Below are positions 24,458 through 35,540 of a DNA stretch of 64,000 bases, piece after piece. The position numbers and the translations under genes are program-made. How positions within the stretch are numbered: the stretch's first letter is position 1; the number at the start of each line of letters is the position of its first letter. The notes beneath the pieces were generated by a model that was not told the DNA's origin, did not search any database, and saw only the letters and a list, made by a program, of their open reading frames with translations. The DNA is taken from positions 18,657,993 to 18,721,992 of the forward strand of contig NC_061121.1 of NCBI RefSeq assembly GCF_002878395.1, in the 5' to 3' direction. Origin of the DNA: Capsicum annuum. Lineage: Eukaryota > Streptophyta > Magnoliopsida > Solanales > Solanaceae.

Positions 24458-27400
24458 TGTAACATCCCAAAAATCAAGATCCGAGATGCCACACGGTGCT
24501 TAGGGTCACAAGTGACCCCAAGCTAACCCTTTTCATTGGTATAACTTAAAAGCAACTGATTAAAACATAATTCTGAGAGAATAAAGCTGAAAATGTCTTA
24601 ATACAAAATCTGTTCAGTACAATATAGGAATTACAAAATAACAATTCTACTAACACATTTACATATACAAGAAGGAGAATGAACAAATCAACCACTACTA
24701 TTGTCTATGAAGCCTCTACTAGTATTGTCTGTACATAGTCGGGTCATGACTCCCAACTACCACACTCAATATGACCGATGAAATAAGATACAATGCTCCA
24801 AACTAAAATAACCGACCCAAGTCCCAGAGCTGTGAAGACTCTTTACCTGCTGATCGGAAACTACAACTGAATAGAATAGTAAATGGGGGTCAGCACAAAG
24901 AGAATATACTGAGTATGTGGGGGTGCATGCAACACTTTAAATAACATTATCAATTTTATGAAAACATGCATACAGACAATGATGACTCACTTGGCTTGAG
25001 TTATATCAAATCATACTCTTCATACTTTCATAATAAAGAGTTCAAATGGTAAAATCTCATAATTCATATAAATCATCAAAAATCATAAATTATCATATCG
25101 TCAAAATTCATCATAGGTAATCATAATTTATCATAACATCTCAACTCTTTGACTCAAATATTGGAGTGACTTGGTAATTCAAGAAACATGACTTTTACGG
25201 ACAGAGGAGTTTTCTGTAACTGATAACCCCACGTGAGCTACATGGACTACCAATATTTGAAACCCCCATTGGCAGGAGCGTCATACTCTTTGCCAGGGAG
25301 TACGACCTTAAAACTGCAATAATCACAATCGGGCTCTCTGGCCAATAATATCATCATCAAACAACTCTACGGTGGCACATAGGTTTGGGAAAATACCAAA
25401 TTTCCCTCTCGGTGCTAAGTACTACTCCCCGACAAGCTCAAAATACATTAGGAAATCCACCATCATCATCACAAGGGTCTATCATAAAGACCAAACAAAT
25501 ATCTCAATTTATAATTCATCAACAATTTGTGGATTCCTAACCCCAACTTCGACTTAAAACATTTCAATCTTTTTCAACATCAACAAGGTATCAATGCATC
25601 GAACCATAACCAACTTGAAATTTGGACAAGGATATGAAGACTCAATACGTAATATTTTCAACAATTCAACTCATCAAAATCATCCGAAAAAAATACCAAA
25701 ATTCATCTCAACATCTATATCAAAATCAATCTTTCTCATAGACCAAATCATCTCGACTCTGCGAGTTCAAGGTCAATGTACTCAAATGATTATTCTTTCA
25801 ATTCGACTATTAAATCATAACAACGGCTTTTGAAAAGCACTTGAGACCTTCAATTCGTAATAAGAATACATATCCCGTAGTACAACTCAAATCAGGATTT
25901 TTATCTTGAAAGCCTTTGGAAATATCAATTCATTGTAGTAGTATGCAATTCATAGCATAAATTCACAAGCTAAGAAGTAGAGTAATGAAGTAATCATGTA
26001 TATCCATATTGGAAAAAAATTCAAAGTCTTATAAATCCTTCATAAAGTAATTTGAGTGTATACCCATTTTCGAATATCATGAAATTTCAATAATAGAACT
26101 CAACCTTTTTAAATGTCAAAATGTAACAATTTATCAAGTCATGAAAACATCAATATTTTTGAGAAAATATCAAGACTCATGGTAACATCTCAAATGTTAT
26201 ATCTCAATATGCTCAATGATTCAATTTTGTCATAAAGAAGCTTTAAGCTTATCATAAATCTCAAAATCATTCCAAAATACCATTTCAACATATATCTCGA
26301 AATCGTTCAAAATAAAAATATGAAATTTACAATTATAGATATCAAGACATCTCATGTCTTAAATATATATTCAATAATTCAAATTGTCATTGGGAAGCAT
26401 AAATCTTGACACATATCTCAAAATATTATTCCAAAATACCATCTCGACATACGTCCCAAAATCATTCAAAATACCACCTCGTGGTAAAAGCGTGTAATTC
26501 GCAATGATAATTATTAAATCATATCATGAAAACATTGAGATAATCATATAAATCAAAGTTTATTCATTCAATCATCATAATCTCATAATCGAATTATTTA
26601 GACATAATCTCACTTGCAAAATCATGTAAAACCATAATAAAATTAAAGCTTTGGGCACATGAACGGAAGATTGCTCTTGTTCAAAACCCCACATACCTTG
26701 AAATTGACTTCTTGATTATGAAATCTTGTTCGGACAAATAATGGGTGCTCCTCGAAGGTCTTGAAATGAGGAGTTCGTTTATCAAATTAATTTTGGATTT
26801 CTACGGTGAAATTGAAAGATATTTGGAGCTCAAAATGGACCTAGGGTTTAGTTCTCTCAATGTTTTTGATGGAAGAACATGAATTTTATGGCTCGATATA
26901 GGTATAAATGGACAATTTTCGTCCATGAAGTGAAGGCATAATGACCAAAATGCCCTTAAAAATCAAATAATTCTCGAATCTGTCCTTTGGTGGACTATTT
27001 TGATAGTATGAAGTAAATCAACCATAATGTTTTAATCCGATATCCAAATTGGATGAAACCAATTTCATTAAAAGAGGAATCTCATATCTTTCCGTTGATA
27101 CATAGTATCCCACCCAGATCATTGTGTACGAGGAGTAATGATCGTTTAAAGTTGACCCAAAAATTCACTTTTTATAGGCTGAAGTAGATCAACCATAACT
27201 TTTTGCTCCAATAGACAAATTATATGAAACCAATTTCATCGGAAAGAGGACTCGTAGATCTTTTCGTTGATATATAGTAGATCACCTAGATCATTATTTA
27301 CAAGGAGTTATGATCGTTTAAAGTTGGAGAAAAAATACGTCAGGCCTCAGTACTTTTTCCTGCACGTTTTACTGTTCACAGTTCGATCGGAATGGTCGTA

Positions 27401-27604
27401 GTTCGATTGGAATGGTTGTAACTCATTGCTCGAGTGTCCATTTCTTATGATCTACATATCGTTGGAAAGCTTATTCGATACTCACGCAATGGTAGGTCAA
27501 CATCTTAGAAATAACACACAGAAAATTTATGGATCGCTCTAAAGCATAGAACTCGATACATTTCTCATGAAATCTTTACGAAGAAAATTTTCTAGGGTAT
27601 TACA
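24458..27604 (-). repeat. 5' LTR of element A
   Basis: Plus view TGTAACATCCC ... GGGTATTACA, 3,147 bp, partner of 18,157-21,286. Small indels distinguish the copies, for example extra bases near 25,500-25,530. It contains the same ~175-bp tandem pair at about 26,995-27,320. No gene is supported in it. Confidence 0.93.
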
Positions 27605-27664
27605 AGATAGTTTGGTCATGACCTTGGTATAAAATATATATGAAACCATTATAAGGCCAGAAGG
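27605..27664 (-). pseudogene. 60-bp island of host ORF3 between elements A and B
   Basis: This short piece lies exactly between the outer LTR end of element A and the outer LTR end of element B. On the minus strand it reads as part of host ORF3 (GLIMVSYIFYTKVMTKLS) in a frame that joins the IMESK text at 18,156. Its existence shows that A and B are two independent insertions a few dozen bases apart in the same gene. Confidence 0.55.
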
Positions 27665-29136
27665 TGATGTGCAAGCAAATGCTAACACATTTTATACTTT
27701 TAGCCGTGAATAATTGTGACGTCTTAAGCAACTTTTATTGTATTTGATTAGTTTTACTTTAATTTTGCATTTAAAGAAGAGATGCAGGGGAACCAACAAT
27801 AATGGAAGAAAAAAGGTTGAAATATGAAGCAAATAAAAGACAAGTGTGGCTGATGACATTCATGATAAGTTGTCATCCCAATGATAAGCTATCAAGGACA
27901 ACATCAACCTTAAATAGGAGATAAGTTTCAGCTGGAGAGTTGATGACATTTGTGGTAGGCCGTTAGGATGGTGATAAGGCATCAAGGATACCGTCAGACT
28001 GAGGTAGAATATTGGACCTGAGAAAAAGTATTGACGACATTTGTGATAAGCCTTTGTCGTCTTCAGCCTTAGACAAAAAGAGCCAAAAGTGAAGAGGAGC
28101 TGACGACATCGTGATAAGTCGTCAGACTCCTGATAAGCTATCACGGATGTCGTCATCTATTTTGAGGAAAAGCTGTCACTTTGATTTTATTTTCATAATT
28201 AGGTTAAACTATTTAAAGCCTTGTTTTAGGGCTTTCTATCATTATTCCACACAACATTCAATATTTTGAGTTTTGGAACATACTTTAATATTTCCTCTCT
28301 CTACTCCTTGACTTAACAACACAACTATTTTGAGAGATTAATATCATTGTTTTGGGATTTTTCCTTTGTGATCCCATCTATTATTCACTGGTTATTATTC
28401 ATTTTTGTAAGTTTATATTTCAAATTATGAATTCAATTATTTATTTCGTTCATTGCATTATGAGTGGCTAAACTTTATTAACCTGAATTATGGGATCTAG
28501 AGTTAGGTCTTGATGAGGTTCTAAGTATTCAAGATTCAATTGGTGGTAGGATATCTTGATAATTCTGAAGATTTAATTAACATCTGTTGGTTGCAAACAG
28601 TAGACAAAACTGCTTTGATTTTCTTGAGAAATAAATCAAATATAGTAGGAAGAGAATTATCAACAGGGACTCGAAAATATTTCATTTAATAATCAGCGTT
28701 GTAATAAGGTTGGTTAACTTGAGGTAAAATCTGGTCAGTGAACAGAAATTCCCTAAGTCCTAGAGGATTAGGGAATTAAATGCTTAAGTAGGTCAAGAGA
28801 CATTTAAGCATAACATCGATAAAGATAGATTATTATCCAACCTACTGTGAGAATATTGAATCACCAGTAGCATCTGTCATGTACCGTAGGCCCTGGTGAA
28901 CATAATTCCTGTCATTTCATAAACTCTTGGTTACAAACATCGAAATTAAAGTGACAAATAATTATTTGTGAAACTTACACCCCCCATTTCAGGAAACATT
29001 AAACTATCATTGAATTAAATCGCAAACAACTTGAGTTCACACCTTATTCCCTGTGGGATTCGACCCCAACCTAGTTGAGTTTTATATTAACAATGATCGC
29101 TTACACCCATTAAAGAGTGTAAGTTGAGCGTTATCA
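27665..29136 (+). repeat. 5' LTR of element B
   Basis: TGATGTGCAAGC ... GCGTTATCA, 1,472 bp, direct repeat of 42,589-44,081. It has repeated TGACGACATT/GATAAGTCGTC-type motifs at 27,845-28,160, a TATA-like box (CTATTTAAAG, about 28,208-28,217) just downstream, and a strong splice-donor text GTAAGT at 28,407-28,412 (conserved in the 3' LTR at 43,353). The minus-strand frame at 27,860-28,156 spans the motif array and is not a gene. Confidence 0.92.
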
Positions 29137-29140
29137 AAAA

Positions 29141-29158
29141 TGGCGCCATTGTTGGGGA
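29141..29158 (+). other. Primer-binding site, Asp tRNA (Athila type)
   Basis: TGGCGCCATTGTTGGGGA, the complement (with two changes) of the 3' end of plant tRNA-Asp (TGGCGCCGTTGCCGGGGA), four bases after the LTR end. Asp tRNA priming is typical of the Athila lineage. Confidence 0.9.
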
Positions 29159-29264
29159 ATATGATTGTAAACTGAACGTTTATGTGTGATAATTGACTAT
29201 TAGTTAAGTTTCCTAGATTTATGATTATTTGTTGTTTTTGTTTACTTCAGGATCCTTGTTGTGT

Positions 29265-30960
29265 ATGCCAAAAACAAGAAGTTCTAGAGAACTATTATTA
29301 CCAATTAATCTGGAACCGCAACTGATCGGGAGAATGGAAGAATAATCGAAGCCGAAAAGATTAGCATCTTTTTCCAGGGCTCAGGTGAACGTACAGAACG
29401 AGGGTCATCAAGTACGTCATCCGAACCCTGATGATGAAGATTTAGGTGTTGAGGAATTTTTGAATCCTCAAAATTCAAGGCGAGCAAAGCAAATTGCTGC
29501 ACCAGTGCAGCAAAAATTCAATAAAAACTATCCAGTCAGAGGAAGGTATGGTCAACAGCATGTCCAATATGATGTTGTTGATGATGATGAAGGAATGGAT
29601 GGAGCAGGTGCAACGGTTGCTATTATTCCTCTATCGTTGGCACCGGGTGCAATATTCAGCATAAAAAGTACCATGATCCAACACTTGAATCTGAAGGGGT
29701 TGTTCGGTGGCCTTCCTAGTGATGATTCAAACATGCACTTGGTGAACTTTATCACCATTTTAAAATCTTTTGATAATCCGAGAGTGAACTAGAATGCGAT
29801 TCAGTTGAGATTGTTTCCATTGTCTCTGCCTAGAAAGGCAAAAATATGATTAAATGTGTTGGCACCCGATTCTATAACCAACTAAAGGCAGTTAAAAGAA
29901 GCATTCCTAGAACGGTTCTTTCCATCCTCCAGGAGAGTACAGTTGAGGGACGAAATCAGTAACTCCAGGCAGATCCCAAGTGAAGCATTGCATGAAACCT
30001 GGGAGAGATTTAAGAAGAAGATGGGCATAATGTTCAAACCACAACATGACAGACTTACACTTGATGGAGACTTTGTACAGAGCTTTTAACTCTATGACAA
30101 AGCTAATTGTAGATGATGTTGTGGGTGGTTCGTTCGTTGACCTTTCTTTTCAAGATGCTTCAGACATGCTGAATAGAATGACCAAAAAGAGTCAGGCTTG
30201 GTATACCAGGGATTCTATGGTAGCTAGCTCGACTGTTTCTATTGGCATGGCTATGGAGAAGTGCAGAAAAGATGAGGAGCGAGACCAAGACATGGCCCAC
30301 TTAAAGACACAGATGGACTTGCTGACCAAGACTGAAAAGGTTAAGGATGTGGAATCCCAGTGCACTGTTGCTATGAATGCAGATGAGGAGGGTTTACGAG
30401 GCAATAGCCAAGGAAATCAAGGTCGGAATTTTTATGGTAGGCCTAATTATAAAAATAGGGAGCAAACACACTGGAGAAGCAATAATGATAGGAATGGTTT
30501 ATATGTTCCTCCTAGATGTCGAGATGTTGCACCAACTAGGTCTGGCAAGATATCCACAGAGGATATGATGGAAAAATTATTGAAGGGAGTTGAGGCTACC
30601 AACTCGGGGGTAACTAATATGAAGAGTGAATTCTCTACCCTGAGTTAGTTGGTTAGTTCACACTTCACTTCTATCAAGCAGTTGGACCAGCAGATGAGCC
30701 AACTTTCCGCAACACTGGACCAGAAAAAAGTTGTACTTTACCTAGTGATACAGTTTAGAATCTGTAGAATGATGGCTCATGTATGGCAATTAACACTAGG
30801 AGTGGTAAGATGTTACTTGACCTGTCTGCGGGCAAATCTATAGATGGTGAAGTAGTTGTTGATAAATCCGAAGAAAGCAATCCAGTGGAGTCTAAGAATC
30901 TGGATAGTTCTGTTGATGCTTAGGATAGGAAAAAATAGAAGGAAGAGGAAGTGGTGTTGA
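29265..30960 (+). pseudogene. Gag remnant of element B (Athila type)
   Basis: The likely start is ATG 29,265 (MPKTRSSREL), just after a candidate splice acceptor (TTTACTTCAG, ending 29,250). Domains in order: N-terminal segment with the typical Athila phrase NLKGLFGGLPSDDSN-HLVNF (29,690-29,750); the Retrotrans_gag capsid domain (LRLFPLSLP, then ERFFPSSRR, 29,800-29,930); TDLHLMETLYRAFNSMTK and SFVDLSFQDASDMLNRM (30,046-30,190); and a Gly/Asn/Arg-rich tail (30,395-30,520). At least two frameshifts and several stops break it. No CCHC knuckle is seen. Confidence 0.82.
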
Positions 30961-31671
30961 AAACTATCCCAAGACCACAACCTCCCTTTCCTCAACAATT
31001 GAAGAAAAAGGTTGATGATGAAAAAATTTAGCAAATTCATGGCAATGCTCAAGCAATTGACAATCAATGTGCCTTTGGTTGAGGCACTTAAGCAAATTCC
31101 AGGATACGCAAAGTTCATGCAATACATTGTAACCAAGAAACATAAGGTTATCCATGAGCCGGAGGACAATCTTCTCCATTGTGGTACTATATCAACAAGG
31201 TCTTTAGTGCAGAAAAAGGCAGATCTGGGAGCATTTACCATCCCGTGTACTATTGGTTCCCTAAAATTTACAAAAGTACTATGCGATCTGGGAGCCAGTA
31301 TACATCTAATGCCACTAGCTGTGTACAATAAATAGGGTTTGGGGATCCTACCCCAACAAATATTCGGTTGGTTATGGCAGATAGGTCTGTGAAGCGGCCT
31401 ATGGGCATACTACATAATGTTTTGGTAAAGGTATCCAATTTTATTCTGCTTGATGATTTTTTGGTCCTAGATTACGAGGTGTATTTTGAAGTGCCCATCA
31501 TCTTGGGTAGGCTATTACCTGCAACTGGAAGAGTGCTAGAAGACATGGAGTTGAATGAGCTAAAGTTCAGGTTTAATGACAAATAAGCATGCTTCAAAAT
31601 ACACTCATCCATGATTCAGCAACAAGAGATGAGTGTTTCCTCAATCATTGACGTGTTCTATGATGATGGTA
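30961..31671 (+). pseudogene. Aspartic protease remnant of element B
   Basis: The pre-protease Pro-rich linker (IPRPQPPFPQQLKKK, 30,965-31,010) and FMAMLKQLTINVPLVEAL precede the protease. The catalytic region reads LCDLGASIHLMPLAVY (31,275-31,325; Athila consensus CDLGASINLMP), followed by MADRSVKRPMGILHNVLV and FEVPIILGR (31,368-31,510). Text then ends at IDVFYDDG (about 31,671) and passes straight to post-pol sequence. A stop at 31,333 and a frame change split it. Confidence 0.85.
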
Positions 31672-32861
31672 AATAGGTATCAACAGGTTATCTTGGCGAA
31701 GTCTGAGTAGTCAAGATAACCAAGTCATGTCGCTATAGTAAATCAAGCACTGTTGGGAAGCAACCCAAAGTTTTTATGTTGAAGCAAGTGTTTTTACTTT
31801 TATAATTAGGATTTAGTATAGAGAAGGTGAAAAATGAGGAGGTCAGCTGAAAGGTCATGACAACATCTCTGATAAGCCGTCACAATTGTGATATGCTATC
31901 AAAAATATCGTCAAATAGGCCAAACTGGAGGCAACCTCTGTTAATGGGTGACGACGTTTGTGAAAGGCTATCACACCTGTGATAAGCCATCATAAGTTGT
32001 CATCATCCCAAAACCATAAAAGCTAAATTCTGGGCCTAGTTTAAGGAAAATACGACTCGGCCCGACAGTAGAACCTCTTCAGATTTCCGCTAGTTTTATT
32101 TCCTTTTCTTTAGTTTATTTCCTACTCTTTTCAAAACACTTCAAGAAAGAAACTTCCTTATGTGTGTGGGTTTGAAGATAAGTCCATAAACAAAGTGTTC
32201 TTCGTATTCCATTTTCATCTTCCCTAATCTACTCAAGGAGCTAAGTTACCTACCAAGTATGATCGAAGTTTAGCTCTTCTCTCTTCGTGGGTTATGTGGT
32301 AAGCTTGTGAAAACATTGGGTGTTCAAAGAAGATGAATCATGTAGGTGCTACCATTGTTGTAAAAAAATTAAAAACTAGGGTTTACAATTGTGTCCAACT
32401 TACAAAAAGCTAAAACCCTAGTTCAAGAATCAAAAACTCCCTGTGATTCTAAGAAGAATTTGGTTCGCTAACCAAGGTAAAAGTCAAAAGTGGGGTTATG
32501 ATAAGAGCTGACGACATTCATGATAAGCTATCATAATTGAGACAGCTTATAGTCAAAGGCTGCTAAGAATGAAGTGGTTTCTGTTTAAAGCAGATGACAT
32601 TGTTTATAGGCTACCACGTTTGTGATAGCTTATCAAAAATGTCATCAAAAGTTAATAAAGTTTCGTAGGTTCTCTCTAAGGTTGATGACAATTGTGATAA
32701 TCTATCACAGTCATGATGGCATATCATGAAAGGTCGTCACACCTGGAACCTGAAACATGAATAAGCTTTTTCAAAGGATGTGAAGCTTAAATGATTAATG
32801 TGTTTGTGTTTATGCACTTGAGGATTGACTAATGTTTTTCTATTGCTACAGGAACCTTATA
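31672..32861 (+). promoter_or_regulatory. Post-pol region upstream of ORF3, LTR-like motifs
   Basis: No gene. It starts with the conserved post-pol text (AAATCAAGCACT...GGGAAGCAACCC, 31,738-31,768). At 31,855-32,010 it has several copies of motifs that also fill the LTR upstream of the TATA box (GACGACGTTTGTGA, TGTGATAAGCC, GCTATCAAAAATATCGTC). A second array is at 32,505-32,750. A donor-like text GTGGTAAGC (32,296-32,304) and an acceptor-like text TTCTATTGCTACAG (ending 32,851) lie before the ORF3 ATG. The arrangement copies that of the LTR and gag leader, so a promoter for ORF3 is my inference. Confidence 0.5.
32299..32851 (+). other. Candidate intron in the ORF3 leader
   Basis: It runs from GTAAGC at 32,299 to CTACAG at 32,851, 553 bases, AT-rich, with a pyrimidine stretch before the acceptor. 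Eleven bases after the acceptor comes the ORF3 ATG. The first bases after the acceptor (GAACCTTAT) resemble those after the gag acceptor (GATCCTTGT at 29,251). No transcript evidence is available here. Confidence 0.4.
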
Positions 32862-34301
32862 ATGGCACCCAAAGGAAAGAGTCCTCATCTTACCAAGAAG
32901 GATTAATAGAAAAGTTTACACCAGAAACTCATCGATGAGGAGTCTGATTATGAAGAAGAAGAACCTCTTCTCATGAAGCGTAAGAAGAAGAAAAGCCCTA
33001 ACAAGCCACCCTCACCACCACTAGTTGAGGTGGAGGATAGTGATGGCACTGAAGTAACAACAGTTTCTAAGCAAGAGGCATCTAAACATTCTGAACATGA
33101 GCAGCATGAGTCTAAATATGTTGAATCTGAGAAAGAAGACCATGACGGGTCTGAGGAGTCTGAGTCTGACGGAACAACATCCGAATCCCTTTCCACTGAA
33201 CAACAAGATAAGGAAGAGTCTCCAGCTCGGGGAATACTTATCAAATGTAAGAACCTTAAAGTTTGAGACAATGTTAGATGGAAAATTCCCAAAGCAGATG
33301 GAATCTTCACTGCTGGGATCCACATAACTGATAGAAAAAGTGCTAAGAGGCTGATTCAAGAAGAAAAGATGATTAGCACAAAAGGGTTGAGCAGGTACCC
33401 TGAAGTAGAAAAGAAGTTCAAAGAGTATGGCTTGGGATGGACCACAAAAGGGGGAGGTTCATTTTGCCCCGCACTGGTTTATGAGTTCTACGCGAACTAC
33501 CAAGCTCAGTTGGAAAACATATATAGGTCAGGTGAAAGAGTAACAGACCAACCCCTTTTGGATAGAGTATAGGTTAGGGGAATAATGGTTGATGTCTCAA
33601 TAAGAACCATCAACAGATTCTTGCATGGCCCTAACTTCACTCCTCAGGTATTTTCAACATCAGTCTATGCTCGAATTAAGAATCGAGAGAACCAGCAAGG
33701 GTGACCAACCCAAATGAGAGAATCTATAAGTCCTCTTTGACTCAAGAGGCAAAGTTTTGGTTGGGTGTAGTATGTGTTTGGCTGATGCCTACTGATGAAG
33801 ACAATATTCTGGGTGACGACCGATCTATCTTAGTAGCAAGCATGGTGTAGAATCTCCCTCTAAATTTTGGGGAAATCATTATTGATGAGATGAAGATTAG
33901 AATATCGAGAACGGACACTACTTATCCTTTCCCTTGTCTTATCACAGAGTTATGCCGAGCTGCTAACATGTTGAAGATTGTAGGAGTTGATGATGACATT
34001 CCTGCCTGAAAGACTCACAACCCCATACGGTATGATGAAAATCAGCCATGACAGAGACTTGATTGAGGTGTAGAGGTAGCAGCAGACCACCCAATTACAG
34101 ATATCGGTACAACACCCTATGTGGAAGTGTAAGATTCTAAGGCTATGCAACCAACTTCTTTAGCACAAGAATGTTAAGTGCTTGAGAATGAATCCAACCC
34201 CTCAGCTCCTATAGTATTAGTAGGATTTGCATTTCATCTGATTGATATCAGAAAAGTGGCTAAACAAGCGAAGTATTATGAGGCACAACTATATGCTTTT
34301 G
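32862..34301 (+). pseudogene. ORF3 N-terminal part (Transposase_32-like), element B
   Basis: The start ATG 32,862 (MAPKGKSPHL) opens one frame that stays readable to about 33,660 with three internal stops (near 32,904, 33,264 and 33,570), then frameshifts. Residues about 1-135 are a charged, Ser/Glu/Lys-rich region with KRKKKKSPNK, a possible nuclear signal. From about residue 135 the text matches the 'putative plant transposon protein' (Transposase_32) family as I remember it: GLSRYPEV, FYANYQAQLENIYRSG, RGIMVDVSIRTINRFLHGP, and later YPFPCLITELCRAA (33,915-33,965). Its biochemical role is unknown; despite the name I see no transposase catalytic motif. It lies in the env-like position of Athila elements. 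A solo LTR splits it at 34,302. Confidence 0.7.
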
Positions 34302-35142
34302 TGTAATGACCCGAGACTACCCCCTAGTCGTTACAAGGTGCTTATGAACCCAAAGGACCACAAGCTAACCCTTTTAAAAATATCTGTACCTATACACTAC
34401 ATAATATCTGAAATAAATATGAAAACTATCCATAAGGTTCAAAACATCTAAAATACTCAATAACTGAAAATCGAATACCAATACATCAACATCCATCTGA
34501 AAAACCTCTAAACTATCTGAACTGTGGAGTTGATAGGACATGTCCCCAACTAACTCCGTTAACTAAAAATAAATAAAGTCTAATACAATAATAGTAAACG
34601 AAGACTCGTCCTCGAAAGAAGAGGACTCACTGCTATTGCTGCTAATTGGGACTGAACTGTTGAGGAAACTCTTGATCTTGTGCCTGTGAACCTATAGTGC
34701 CAAATAAAATACCATAGCACAAATACGTCAGTACACGAATGTACTGAGTATGCAGACGGGGTAAGGCTAAATGCAAGGGCTCATACATGAACAGATACAT
34801 AACTAAATAATCATTAGGGGAACGAATGAGTACACATATATGAATGCACAAGCCATAGTCACAAACATCACAATTCTAGATACTGAAACTCGGATACCAT
34901 GTTACTGTCATCTAAACTCACTATTAGCACTAAAATACTACATCACTGAATTATTTCATACTGATAACTAATTAATGGGATATACCTACATTAATGACTG
35001 AATTTTGAGCCCACTGCTCTTGACTAACAAAATCAGAGATCAACCACTCTAATGGATGATTCTGGAATGTATTATCAATGATAAGAAATGATCATGTCCA
35101 AATCTGACAACAAGAATACTCAACAGCATATGAGACTAAGAT

Positions 35143-35540
35143 CAAGCCTATCTGACAGGATATCTCTAGGTATGGCAACAAGTATACTCAACATAATCTG
35201 ATACTAAGATCAAGCCTATCTGATGGGAGATCTCTGGATATGATAACATGAATACTCAACAAAATCTGTCACTCAGATCAAGCCTATCTGATGGAAGATA
35301 TCTAGATATGATAACAAATAATTGTATATAAGACCAAGCCTGTCTGACGGGAGATCTCTAGTTATGGAAACAAGTATACTCAATATAATCTGATACTAAG
35401 ATTAAGCCTATCTGAAGGGAGATATCTGGATATGATAACATGAATACTTAACAAAATCTGTGACTCAGATCAAGCCTATCTAATGGGAGATCCCTAGATA
35501 TGATAACAAATAACTATATATAAGACCAATCCTATCTGAC
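35143..35540. repeat. Higher-order tandem repeat, 192-bp period
   Basis: The anchor CAAGCCTATCTGA (with variants) occurs at 35,143, 35,211, 35,279, 35,335, 35,403, 35,471 and 35,526. Spacings are 68-68-56-68-68-55, so a three-monomer block of 192 bases is repeated twice. The third monomer of each block carries the private text 'aataa(t/c)t(g/a)tatataagacc'. It is inside the solo LTR 34,302-38,151. Confidence 0.9.

Larger units (their letters stand above)
18157..27604 (-). mobile_element. Element A: coding-poor large-LTR retrotransposon
   Basis: Two direct repeats of about 3.13 and 3.15 kb flank a 3.17-kb interior with a tRNA-Met PBS at the right end (minus strand) and a polypurine tract at the left end. 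This is a complete, minus-strand LTR element. The interior has no gag, protease, RT or integrase motif in any frame, so it fits the LARD (large retrotransposon derivative) class, mobilised in trans. Flanking 5-mers GGATA (18,152-18,156) and AGATA (27,605-27,609) form a target duplication with one mismatch. It sits inside ORF3 of the host Athila. Confidence 0.9.

Noticed and set aside
31855..32750. CRISPR-like array (repeated GATAAG/GTCGTC units)
   Set aside because: Units are degenerate, unevenly spaced and partly inverted, and the same motifs are in LTR U3 regions of a plant retrotransposon.
32948..33359. Minus-strand Ser-rich frames of 112-125 residues
   Set aside because: They are antisense to the Ser/Glu/Lys-rich N-terminus of ORF3, whose start, frame and family match are on the plus strand.
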